The translations under genes were made by a program, and so were the position numbers. Source: Ophiobolus disseminans (taxonomy: Eukaryota; Ascomycota; Dothideomycetes; Pleosporales; Phaeosphaeriaceae). Taken from it: a DNA stretch of 11,984 nt. Positions 1 to 8,142 of this stretch are shown here, piece after piece. Within the stretch, counting starts at the first letter, position 1. Each line of letters opens with the position of its first letter. The notes below the pieces were generated by a model. It was given only the letters and a program-made list of their open reading frames with translations. It was not told the DNA's origin and did not search any database. The stretch spans positions 1,281,140 through 1,293,123 of the forward strand of contig MU006222.1 in NCBI GenBank assembly GCA_010093685.1, in the 5' to 3' direction.

Positions 1-2
1 AA

Positions 3-29
3 CTTCTTCTTCTTCTTCTGCTTCTTTAC
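3..29. repeat. CTT trinucleotide-rich tract
   Basis: A run of CTT/TTC triplets with one interruption lies directly upstream of the first ATG of the LINE ORF. Read in the ORF frame it would encode mostly Phe and is open to the window start, so it may be 5' leader or the end of an upstream coding segment. Confidence 0.7.
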
Positions 30-30
30 T

Positions 31-312
31 ATGTTAGAACAACAAAAGAAGCAGTATTACAGCAAAGATATCTTAGATAGTAGCACTACTACTAAGATAG
101 CAGGAGAGATCTCGTTTCTGCAGCACAATATAGGAAAGAGACAAGAGATACAACAAACTCTCCTAGAACTAGCATTTGCAAAGAGGACAGATCTAGTCCT
201 TATACAGGAACCTAGCGTATGGCTAGATAGTAGAGAAGGCGTGTGGTTCTCTTTTCCACATCCATCCTATTCTCTAGTCTTGCCTAAATCAGACAAGAGG
301 CCTAGAACAGCT
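31..312 (+). pseudogene. LINE ORF2, 5' piece: start of the endonuclease domain
   Basis: These 94 stop-free codons are the N-terminal part of an apurinic-like (EEP family) endonuclease of a non-LTR retrotransposon. This enzyme nicks target DNA for target-primed reverse transcription. The catalytic Asn is in the motif LQHNIGKR (N33) and the catalytic Glu in LVLIQEP (E60), the usual order in this family. The ATG at 31 fits, because family members begin 10-30 residues before this motif, but the frame is open upstream to position 1, so the start is not certain. After GCT at 310-312 the reading runs into the LTR of an inserted gypsy element. The domain resumes at 7249 and again at 8848 in the same frame. 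With RT and RNase H downstream, the element resembles fungal Tad1-clade LINEs; the clade is inferred. Confidence 0.85.
308..312. repeat. Target site duplication CAGCT, left copy (gypsy)
   Basis: CAGCT sits directly before the 5' LTR and is repeated directly after the 3' LTR at 7244-7248. Five base pairs is the standard target duplication of Ty3/gypsy integrases. Confidence 0.92.
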
Positions 313-400
313 TGTTACGAACAGAGGTCGGGACGTATCGATTGTTCGGGTAAGGACAATCATCCCGCCCGAAGTGGGGCAGTGCAACCACATCACATGA

Positions 401-473
401 CTACTATCCCGCTAAGCACTACTATCCTGCTAAGGATGAGATAGCACACTATCTTGAGATAGCACACTATCTC
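401..473 (+). promoter_or_regulatory. Two adjacent pairs of 18-bp direct repeats in U3
   Basis: CTACTATCCYGCTAAG occurs at 401-416 and 419-434. Directly after come two abutting copies of GAGATAGCACACTATCTY at 438-455 and 456-473. Each of the latter is also an inverted repeat (GAGATAG/CTATCTC). They lie upstream of the TATA box, where enhancer-like repeats often sit in LTRs. A regulatory role is inferred. The 3' LTR has the same arrangement at 6898-6970. Confidence 0.6.
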
Positions 474-515
474 ACCCCGCTTAGGATAGCTGCGAAATAC
501 CAGATGGCACCTAGG

Positions 516-521
516 TATATA
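516..521 (+). promoter_or_regulatory. TATA box of the LTR promoter
   Basis: TATATA within GGTATATAGA, repeated at 7013-7018 in the other LTR. A start site about 30 bp downstream would fall near 546-552, next to the sequence complementary to the presumed primer binding site. Confidence 0.6.
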
Positions 522-529
522 GACACCTG

Positions 530-552
530 CGATGAGCTCCTACAGCTCATCG
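530..552. repeat. Hairpin between TATA box and presumed transcript start
   Basis: The perfect 9-bp inverted repeat CGATGAGCT / AGCTCATCG has a 5-nt loop. In the 3' LTR (7027-7049) it is CGATAAGCT / AGCTTATCG, again perfect, because one C:G pair has become T:A in both arms. Confidence 0.8.
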
Positions 553-748
553 TGTTCAACTCAATACAGCGATCTTGATACAGCCTTCCCAGCAACCCTG
601 ATTATTGTAGTGAATCTCCTATGACAGTCCTCTCTGTTCTCCCGGTCAGAACTGCCACAACCCCCACCTGCTTGTCTATCTGCGAAACTCAACTATAGTG
701 CCTCAGAACACTAGAGATATCCTCTCTACTTCCGAGCACCTTCACACT

Positions 749-756
749 TTGAACAC
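749..756 (+). promoter_or_regulatory. Presumed primer binding site, possibly for self-priming
   Basis: Minus-strand priming should occur just 3' of the 5' LTR. The sequence here, CTTTGAACACC, has no TGG start as expected for pairing with a tRNA CCA end. Instead TTGAACAC (749-756) is the exact complement of GTGTTCAA at 552-559 in the LTR, close to the predicted RNA start. This resembles the self-priming known for Tf1-type elements. The match is only 8 nt, so the call is tentative. Confidence 0.4.
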
Positions 757-781
757 CCTCAAGATAGCAAGCGATACGTCT

Positions 782-2659
782 ATGGATACTCCTACCTCGG
801 ACCGCTACCCCAAAACGATGAGCAGCGCCGTTGCCAAACCCGAGCTGTTCTATAGCATCGGAACCAAGCTTAAAGCATGGATTATGCAATAGGACATCTA
901 CTTCCACATCCACGAGGATATTGAGGAAGCTAATAAAACGATGCTTATGATATTATACATGCGCGACAGAGCCTGGGAATAGGTTACACCCAGACTCCGA
1001 CGTTACTATAATAACAACATCACCGACGCTGTCAATACTAACCTCTTTGAAAATTACGATGAGTTTAAAGAACAACTCCGCAAGGACTTCGGTATTGCCA
1101 AAGAACTAGCCGTAGCTGAGGGCAAAATACAGATCCTGAAGCAGACCTAGTCTGTTAGCGATTACGCTATTCTGTTCCAGCAGTATGCCATTCAGATGGA
1201 ATGGAATAATGTTGCACTCAAACGATTCTTTAAGCAAGGACTAAAAGACAACGTCAGAATTGAGCTAATAAGGACTAGAGCAACGATCACTAGCCTCAAC
1301 AGCTTAATTAAGGAAACTATCCGTATCGACAACGAGCTGTACGAGCTACGACTGGAAAACCAGGCCTTTAGTAGCAAAATAGTCTAGTTACGCCAGACGT
1401 ACAAACCTAACAACAGACGACTACGCAACATGTATCGCAAGCCCTGTAGATTCTACGAGAACAACAGGCCTGAGCTAATGCACGTCGATAATACAGAATA
1501 CGACAAAAATCGTAACAGCAAGCCTGCTACTAAGTACAAAAGCAAAGGACAGCCTAACTAAAGCAAGGAAACACGATCCTGTTACAACTGCGGCAAGCTC
1601 AGACACCTGTCCAGGAACTGCTAACAGCTAAAGAAAAACACAGTCACACGACAAGTTAACATGCTTGAACATAAAGGACCTAACAACTACGAAGAATAGG
1701 AAGTTGTTGAACCTATTGACTATGAGGAAGAAGGACACTATTCGCCCGCTACCGAGAGCGAGGGCGATGACGTCCCCTTCTACAAACTAGACCTTAACGA
1801 GGCCTTTGAGCAAACACTACACAGGATAGTTAACTTCGAAGATATAGGCATCTTCACATAGCGAGAAGAAGGCTCCGCACTACACCTAGGAAAACGAGTA
1901 GACGTATAGGCCTACTAGACAGGCGACACATCACTAACTTACTACAGGGACAACATAGACTAAGTGTCCCCGCCTAATAGCCTAACATTGAAGCGCGAAG
2001 ACGCAGTCGTAGGTTAGAAAAAGAAAGCGTTGCCTCCTAGACAAAAGGAGAAGAAGCAGAGCAAGAAGACCTCTAAGACTTATGCAACCAATAAACAAGG
2101 ATTGCACGTTCACTAGGAAGATACCGTACGCAGCGCAACAGAGGCGCGCGCTACGATAACTACCCTAGACTACAAAAACTAGGTAGACAAAGCGGAAAAA
2201 CGATACAGTTACTAACAGAAGCAAGGCTACAAACAGTACGGACCCTAAACGTACAGCTAGAACCTACGACATCCCTATCACAGCAAATTAAGCTAGACAG
2301 CTTGTACTACCGACTATCGTGAAGTACACTACAGCGAGAAAACCGCGTCTAGATAGTTCCTAAGACTACAGATGCAATGCCGATAGATAGTGTACGATTG
2401 TCTAACCCACGCTTGCGCTATACACCTATAGGATAAACGTCTTACTAACGTATTCCCTAGGATAACGGAAAAAGAACTAATAAGCCGAAACTGCCTTGTC
2501 GACAACCGATGCAGTAACGACTACTAGCACACCTGCATACGCGCAGGGTGCACACAGTACTAAGAGGAGAAACAAATCAACAGGCTCCCTCTTTAGTCTT
2601 TTTTAGAACTAAGTTATGCAACAACATTAACTCCGCACCCCTTAACAAACTCTAAGTAG
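782..2659 (+). pseudogene. gag: gag (capsid/nucleocapsid), RIP-broken
   Basis: This frame-2 reading from the only ATG in the leader encodes a retrotransposon Gag, which packages element RNA into virus-like particles. The first part has a capsid-like helical region (for example RRYYNNNITDAV and YDEFKEQLRKDF). A CCHC zinc knuckle, CYNCGKLRHLSRNC, lies at 1580-1621. The part after it is acidic and then Lys-rich, with further Cys/His residues towards 2320-2560. I count 24 internal stops (18 TAG, 6 TAA, no TGA) at positions that read well as Gln or Trp. The frame closes at TAG 2657-2659 or at TAA 2675-2677. It overlaps pol, which is reached by a -1 shift near 2599-2605. Nonfunctional. Confidence 0.85.
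2599..2605 (+). promoter_or_regulatory. Programmed -1 frameshift heptamer T TTT TTA at gag/pol junction
   Basis: TTTTTTA lies in the gag frame exactly as X XXY YYZ (codons TTT at 2600 and TTA at 2603). A one-base backward slip continues as AGA ACT AAG in frame 1, which leads into protease and RT. Gag is in frame 2 and all of pol in frame 1, so this shift is what the element needs. Weak inverted repeats follow (AACAAC 2620-2625 with GTTGTT 2659-2664; TTAACAA 2642-2648 with TTGTTAA 2660-2666), but RIP has altered this stretch and the stimulator is uncertain. Confidence 0.7.
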
Positions 2660-5600
2660 TTGTTAAAGGACAACTAATAAAGGCATTAATAGACTTAGGA
2701 TCATCGAAGAATCTGATCTCCCTAGAAGCAGTAAGACAAGCTAGCCTCGCTATTAAGCTTAAGGAGAATCCTGTATCTGTCCGTGTCGCGAACAGAAAGC
2801 AGATGCCTAGACAAACGCTAATTACGCATAAGACATTAGCAACAATCTACATTAGTAAATACTAGAAAAAGATTTCCTTAGACATTATGAGCTTAGCTAG
2901 CAAAGATGTTATTCTAGGACTTCCCTAGATACGAGAGGCCAATCCCCAAATAGATTAGATAAACAGAACCCTCTCATTTAGAGACTACGCAGACGTACGT
3001 AGATCAAAGCCTACGCATCAGCAGCGTTTGATAGTAGATAAGAAGATAATATATGAAATCACTTTGACTAAGACGCGCAACTACAGTAAAGCGGTCGACA
3101 TAATAGCTAAAATGAACAAAGCTATACGAGTTTCAAAAGAAGAAGAAGACGTTCTCTTCGGCATACCTAAGGCATACTACGCTTAGAAGCACATGTTTTA
3201 GAACAAAACAGGCAACAACGCCTTACCTGAACATCAACCCTAGAATTGTGAAATCAACCTAGAAGAAGGCAAGACGCTGCCTTTTCTACCGATATACGGA
3301 CTATCAGAACCTCAGCTAAAAGCAGTTTAAGAGTACATTGAAGAAAACCTAGCTAAAGAATACATCTAAGAATCGGATTTGCTAGTAGGATTCCTGATCC
3401 TCTTCGTACCTAAGAAGAATAGATCCCTAAGACTATGCGTAGACTATCACAAGCTCAACGACATAACGCAGAAGAACAGATACCTACTACCTAATATATC
3501 TAAGCTACAAGACCGACTCTCAAGAGCTAGAATATTTACCTCGCTAGATCTGCAAGATAGCTATTATTAGATACGCATCAAGAAAGAAGACGAGTAGAAA
3601 ACAGCATTTTGCACAAGATATAGACACTACGAGTATACAGTGATGCTATTCGGATTAACTAATGCACTAGCAACCTTCTAGTCCCTTATAAACAACGTGT
3701 TACGAAAACACCTAGATATATTCGTTATTGCATACCTAGACGACATACTAATCTATTCTAAGAACAAGGAGGAACACGAGCAACACGTTAAGATAGTGTT
3801 AGAGCTCCTTAACAAACATTATTTACAACTTAAACTGTCAAAATGTAAGTTCTATAAGATAGCACTAGAATTCCTAGGATATATAGTAGGAATTAATAGA
3901 GTAAAGATTAGTGACGACAAGATTCGCACTATCTAAGAATAGGCAGAACTAAGGAATGTTAAGGACATCTAGGCCTTTAACAGATTCGTTAACTTCAACC
4001 GACAGTTTGTTAAAGACTACGCTAAGATTGCTACTCCACTTACAAACCTTACGAGAAAAGACACCCCTTAGGTATAGGGCGAGAAGGAAAAAGAGGCTTT
4101 CTAACTGCTTAAGAAAGCATGTATTACGGAACTAGTACTCAAAACCTTTATCTTAGGGCAACTATTAAAGATAGAAACTAACGCATTAGACTTAGCTATA
4201 GGAGCGGTCTGGTTACAAAAGCACGATAGGAAATGGCACCTAGTCGCCTACTTTTCTAAGAAATTCAGTGGCCCTAAAGAACGCTACGATGTGCACAATA
4301 CGGAACTACTCGCTATAGTAGAAGCAATTAAACATTAGAGGATTTATGCGGAAAGCAGTTTAGAGCTCGACATCTACACTAATTACAAGAACTTAACCTA
4401 CTTTCTTACAACAAAGGCTCTCAACCAAAGGCAAGTTAGATAGTGGGAAGAAGTTAGTGGACTAAAATTCCGAATTATCTATACACCTAGCAAAGACAAT
4501 AGCTAAGCTAACGTATTAAGCCAACGATACAACGTCGCAGGCGTTAAGCACGTCGACAAAGGTATTCTCCTGCAGAAAAACAAGAATAGGAGTATAAGCC
4601 CTGCTACCAGGATCAACAATACCTTTAAGATCGAAGAAATCATAACGATTACCCTACAAGTACTAGACAAATTACAGGAAGCTCTAATTAGAGACTATCA
4701 CGACAGCATAGAGTATAGACACCCTAGCGTCGCAAGAACTATAGAACTAATTAAGAGGAACTACGACTTTCTAATCATAAAGGATAAGGTTAGTTTATAC
4801 ATCAAAAAGTGCGCAGACTGCTAGCAAAACAAGCATAGCACGCACGCACTGTACGGAGAAATGCAAGGCATTAAACTTCTAGGAAAACCGTAGGAAGACA
4901 TATCAATAGACTTTATTACGGGACTACCGCTATCTAGAGACCCTGTAACAGAGGTTAGGTACGATAGGATATGCGTAGTAGTATGCCGCCTTACAAAAGC
5001 AATCGAACTTATAACATACTGCAAAGACTAGACCGCAGAATAGCTAGGCTACACAATCTGCGACAAAGTTGTTCGACACTACAGTATCCTAAAAACAATT
5101 ATCAGCAACAGAGACAAGCTCTTTATTTCTAACTACTAGAGTACGCCAATGTCCGCAATTAGAACTTAACGAAAGCTATCCACGAGCTTCTATCTAGAGA
5201 CTAACGGACAAACGGAGCGAACAAATCGCACGCTAAAGCAGTACCTAAGAATATACTGCAACTATTGACAAAACAACTAGGTATAGCTACTACCTATGGC
5301 ACAACTCGCACACAACAATAAAGTATCCAAAGCAATAGGGACTACTCCCTTCTTTGCAAATCACGGACGACATCTAAACCTGTTTAAAAGGACCTTGCCT
5401 AGACCTAAGGCGGAAAAGGCCCTTATAAACATAGAAGAAATAAAGGAAACCTACAATACTATGCGAAGCAAGATCTAGAATGCTCAAGAAAGTAGCATCT
5501 AGCACGCCAACAAAAGAAGAAAAACGGCACCTTAGCTAAAAAAGGGGGATAAAGTATATCTGCAAACAAACAATTTCCGCACAAAACGACTAAACAAAAG

Positions 5601-6066
5601 TCTTGACTACGTTAAGGTTGGACTAATTTTTATTCTCAAACGCAATAGACTAGTTACATATACACTTAATCTACTAAAGGACACAAAAATCTACCCTAGG
5701 TTCTACGTCAAGCTACTTAAACCAGCTGACCTAGACACGCTAATACAAACAACCTTCCACTACGAGCTAGAAGAAGAAACTAAGTTTAAAGTCGAAGATC
5801 TCCGAGGATACCAGATTGTCAAACACAAAACGCAATAGTTAGTAAAATAGAAAGGATACCTAGAGTCCAAAAACACATAGGAACCTTACAACAACCTACA
5901 CAACTGTAAGCAGATCCTTAAGGACTACTATGCCACGTATAGCTTTAGGCTAGAGCACGCCTACAACCACGAGGACTTCACTTAATAATTTGAGAACTCA
6001 CTAGAAGAAATTAAGAAGCGGAACAACGAGTGGTTCCGCGAGTTCCAGAATAGACGATACAATTAA
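2605..6066 (+). pseudogene. pol: pol (protease, RT, RNase H, integrase, chromodomain), RIP-broken
   Basis: One continuous frame-1 reading, about 1,150 codons, with no indel frameshift but 38 internal stops (28 TAG, 9 TAA, 1 TGA at 5266). Domain order: protease with IDLGSS at 2689-2706, where the usual DSG/DTG is DLG; RT about 3240-3935 with YLDD intact at 3733-3744; RNase H about 4140-4520; integrase with H4699, H4720, C4810, C4819, then D (4909), N (5107) and E (5215); chromodomain about 5782-5940. The second and third integrase residues are separated by exactly 35 codons, as in D,D35E, but the second Asp is Asn. RNase H reads ETNALD and IYTNYK where the family has Asp. The tandem TAA at 5983-5988 may be former CAA Gln codons, so the original end is probably TAA 6064-6066. 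Confidence 0.92.
5782..5940 (+). other. Chromodomain at the C terminus of pol
   Basis: The reading FKVEDLRGYQIVKHK, then LVK*KGYLESKNT*EPYNN and QILKDYYATY matches the chromodomain core (V-E-x-I/L, LVKWKGY, NTWEP, L-L-x-x-Y). Chromodomains fused to integrase direct chromoviruses to methylated-histone chromatin. Both motif tryptophans (5848 and 5878) are now TAG, which in the histone-binding cage would be disabling. Confidence 0.85.
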
Positions 6067-6122
6067 GCACTACTTGTCACTAGAGTTGACAAGCCTAGGT
6101 TAAGAAAAGGATTATCAAGAGA

Positions 6123-6674
6123 TTATAGGAAGTTATTGAAACCAGGGAGGTCAAAAGAAGAATTAAGAAGGAGGTTAGGAGCCTATAACAAACCAGGATC
6201 AGCTAATAGAGTTTCGAAGGTGGTCGGCAGCGTACTCGAACCTAAGGCCTTAGAAGCCTAGTCTTAAACGTCTAGAAGTTTCAAATCCTAACAAGAATAC
6301 TCTAGTTCTCGATCCTCAATCTCCGCCAACTCGCACTTAGAATAAGCTAACTCTAACTGCACCTTAGCAGCACGCTCTTTTATCTAAAGAAGCTTAAGAC
6401 GCTTCTTGCGCTTTTCCTTTGCTACCTTCTTCTACTCTTCCTTAGAAACAAATAGACTGCACATAGCGCCTACTAAAATGCACCTAGCGCAGCGGCCTAA
6501 CACCGTATCCACAAAACAACAAAGATTCTTTCTCTTACACCTCTAACAACAGAATAACATTTTAAGGCCTCTTTCCTGCACAATTGCAGCATAGTTGCGC
6601 TTCTTAGTTGTAGAAGACTTCTTCTAGAGCGGACGGACGCTACGGGCTGAGGGCTTCCTAGATTCCTTAGGCAT
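6123..6674 (-). pseudogene. Antisense gene with Zn2Cys6-like cysteine cluster, RIP-broken
   Basis: A minus-strand reading of 183 codons runs from ATG (6674-6672) to TAA (6125-6123). It converges on pol with about 57 bp between the two ends. It has 8 internal stops (7 TAG, 1 TAA, none TGA), the same pattern as gag and pol, and no frameshift. Cysteines at codons 43, 46, 53, 62, 65 and 72 give C-X2-C-X6-C-X8-C-X2-C-X6-C, the spacing of GAL4-type Zn2Cys6 DNA-binding domains, with a basic KRKN stretch inside. Codons 78-130 are charged and likely helical (basic, then ELAEIEDRELE); the C-terminal third is hydrophobic and Pro-rich (DPGLL, LPGFNNFL). Function is unknown; DNA or RNA binding is inferred from the cluster alone. 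A captured host gene or an element-specific accessory gene are both possible. Confidence 0.7.
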
Positions 6675-6795
6675 AGTTAGAGAGGCAATAAGGAAGCAGA
6701 ACTCTAACTTACAAATGAAGGGGTTTTGACTAGCTACTACAGGATAGGGATGCGCCGCAAAGGAGGCGTGCAGGCTGTTAAGGACGACACGCAAT
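6675..6795. other. Noncoding spacer before polypurine tract
   Basis: This spacer between the start of the antisense gene and the polypurine tract would hold the antisense gene promoter if it has its own. I see no clear TATA box or ORF. It is less TAG/CTAG-rich than pol. Confidence 0.4.
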
Positions 6796-6806
6796 AAGAG
6801 GGGGGA
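6796..6806 (+). promoter_or_regulatory. Polypurine tract
   Basis: AAGAGGGGGGA ends three bases before the 3' LTR and is the expected plus-strand DNA primer site. The TAG that separates it from TGTTA may be a mutated TGG. Confidence 0.8.
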
Positions 6807-6809
6807 TAG

Positions 6810-7243
6810 TGTTATAAATAGAGGTCGGGACGTATCGATTGTTCAGGTGAGGACAATTATCCCGCCTAAAGTAGGGCAGTGCAACCACATCACATGACTA
6901 CTATCCTGCTAAGCACTACTATCCTGCTAAGGATAAGATGGCACACTATCTTAAGATAGCACACTATCTTACCCCGCTTAGGATAGCTGCGAAATACTAG
7001 ATAGCACCTAGGTATATAGACACCTGCGATAAGCTCCTATAGCTTATCGTGTTCAACTTAATACAGCAATCTTGATACAGCCTTCCTAGCAACCCTAATT
7101 ATTGTAGTGAATCTCCTTTAACAGTCCTCTCTGTTCTCCCGGTTAGAACTGCTACAACCCCCACCTGCTTGTCTATCTGCGAAACTTAACTATAGTGCCT
7201 CAGAACACTAGAGATATTCTCTCTACTTCCGAGCACCTTTACA
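6810..7243 (+). repeat. 3' LTR of the gypsy element
   Basis: 434 bp, TGTTATAA to TTTACA, same length as the 5' LTR with no gaps. It carries most of the T/A states at the 30 differing sites, so it was hit harder by RIP. The TATA box (7013-7018) and hairpin (7027-7049) correspond to those of the 5' LTR at a fixed offset of 6,497. Confidence 0.95.
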
Positions 7244-7248
7244 CAGCT
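7244..7248. repeat. Target site duplication CAGCT, right copy (gypsy)
   Basis: Identical to 308-312. It is followed by ATCT, then by the 14-bp duplication of the second insertion. Confidence 0.92.
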
Positions 7249-7266
7249 ATCTACATTCGCACAGAA
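7249..7266 (+). pseudogene. LINE ORF2, 18-base middle piece
   Basis: The codons ATC TAC ATT CGC ACA GAA continue the endonuclease reading from GCT at 310-312 and join in frame to GCT at 8848. The piece is trapped between the gypsy element and the retroposon. Its last 14 bases are the left target duplication of the retroposon. Confidence 0.85.
7253..7266. repeat. 14-bp target site duplication, left copy (retroposon)
   Basis: ACATTCGCACAGAA, identical to 8834-8847 directly after the poly(A) run. A duplication of this length with an A tail marks insertion by target-primed reverse transcription. Confidence 0.92.
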
Positions 7267-7286
7267 CCGAACACCAACTTTCTAAG

Positions 7287-7379
7287 GTGAGCAAAAGGTC
7301 GATTTTTGTCGATTTTTTGTTTCATCTCATCTCAAATGCCTTCCTGGACTTGTTTTCCAATGCTTTTGCTTTGATGCAG
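7287..7379 (+). other. Intron-like stretch in the retroposon (GTGAGC...CAG)
   Basis: GTGAGC at 7287 resembles a fungal 5' splice site, and a pyrimidine-rich stretch ends TTTGATGCAG at 7379, giving 93 bp, a normal fungal intron length. A retrocopied spliced RNA should have lost it, and no clear branch-point CTAAC lies between, so this may be chance. Confidence 0.2.
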
Positions 7380-7409
7380 GCGTTGTGGCAGGCGCGCTGG
7401 CCCATTGCA

Positions 7410-7438
7410 GCTGAGGGCTCTGTTGGTGATCCCTCAGC
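7410..7438. repeat. Hairpin at start of the repeat region
   Basis: GCTGAGGG (7410-7417) and CCCTCAGC (7431-7438) form a perfect 8-bp stem with a 13-nt loop that starts CTCTG, like the loops of the hairpins inside the repeat units. A second stem, TCTGAA / TTCAGA (7442-7458), follows directly. Confidence 0.6.
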
Positions 7439-7783
7439 CTGTCTGAAAACTCTTCAGATGGCCAGTGCGCTATTCAGTCCAGCATCGGTTGAAGGCACCC
7501 CAACACGACAGAGCACCGGCTCTTGACACGCAAACAAGGCAGCTAGCATGGCCTTACAACACAAGCATTGGAGAGGGAGGAGAACAAGGTCTGGCACTGC
7601 CTTGCCTCCACACCCATCTCCTACACACACACCTGAGCACTGGCTCTGAATATGCAAACAAGGCAGCCAGCATGGCCTTACAACGCAATCATTGGAGATG
7701 AAGGAGAAGGACAAGGTCTGGCACTGCCTTGGCCTTCACACCCACCTTCTATACAGAAGGGCACTTGCCAGGCCTAATACAAA

Positions 7784-7810
7784 GGCTCTGCCTCTGCCTC
7801 ATGCAGAGCT
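7784..7810. repeat. Unit hairpin, copy 1
   Basis: GGCTCTGC, an 11-nt loop CTCTGCCTCAT, then GCAGAGCT. Seven Watson-Crick pairs plus one terminal G-U in RNA. Confidence 0.7.
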
Positions 7811-7975
7811 ATGGCATCTACACGACAGGGCACCGGCTCTTAACCGCAAACAAGGCAGCCAGCAAGGCCTTACAATGCAATCATTGGAGATGAAGGAGAA
7901 GAACAAGGTCTAGCACTGCCTTGGCCTTCACACCCACCTTCCACACAGATAGGCACTTGCCAGGCCTAATACAAA

Positions 7976-8002
7976 GGCTCTGCCTCTGCCTCATGCAGAG
8001 CC
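7976..8002. repeat. Unit hairpin, copy 2
   Basis: GGCTCTGC / GCAGAGCC, perfect 8-bp stem, loop CTCTGCCTCAT identical to copy 1. Confidence 0.75.
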
Positions 8003-8142
8003 ATGGCATCTACACGACAGGGCACCGGCTCTTAACCGCAAACAAGGCAGCCAGCAAGGCCCTACAACGCAAGCATTGGAGAGGGAGGAGAACAAGGTCT
8101 GGCGCTGCCGTGCCTCCACACCCGTCTCCTCTACAAACTGAA

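Larger units (their letters stand above)
313..746 (+). repeat. 5' LTR of the gypsy element
   Basis: 434 bp from TGTTACGA to TTCACA. It aligns without gaps to the 3' LTR (6810-7243) with 30 mismatches by hand count, 29 of them transitions. In 27 of these the 5' LTR keeps C or G where the 3' LTR has T or A, so this copy is the less mutated one. It contains two pairs of 18-bp-spaced direct repeats, a TATATA box, and a 9-bp stem hairpin. Confidence 0.95.
313..7243 (+). mobile_element. Ty3/gypsy chromovirus, full length, RIP-inactivated
   Basis: This 6,931-bp LTR retrotransposon is inserted in the endonuclease region of a LINE. It has two 434-bp LTRs starting TGTTA and ending ACA, a 5-bp target duplication, a short leader, gag, a -1 shift into pol, a convergent antisense gene, a polypurine tract and the 3' LTR. 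The pol order protease-RT-RNase H-integrase defines Ty3/gypsy, and the C-terminal chromodomain defines a chromovirus. All its ORFs are broken by TAG/TAA codons, and several catalytic residues are replaced, so it cannot move by itself. Damage by RIP is inferred from the CpA to TpA pattern. Confidence 0.95.

Noticed and set aside
313..444. Continuation of the 5' ORF beyond 312 as a native C terminus
   Set aside because: These codons are LTR sequence read through by chance; the true continuation is at 7249 and 8848.
698..892. An ORF starting in the LTR at a GTG
   Set aside because: It is the gag frame opened upstream; the first ATG of that frame is at 782, outside the LTR.
1192..1377. Minus-strand ORF opposite gag
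   Set aside because: It is the complement of the well-supported gag frame, Leu/Ser-rich as expected for a shadow.
4821..5024. Minus-strand ORF opposite integrase
   Set aside because: It lies fully inside the integrase coding frame, which has clear motifs; it is a shadow.
7287..7320. Pol III promoter (B box-like GGTCGATTT)
   Set aside because: It does not fit GGTTCRANTCC, no A box is found upstream, and T5-T6 runs directly after would terminate Pol III.
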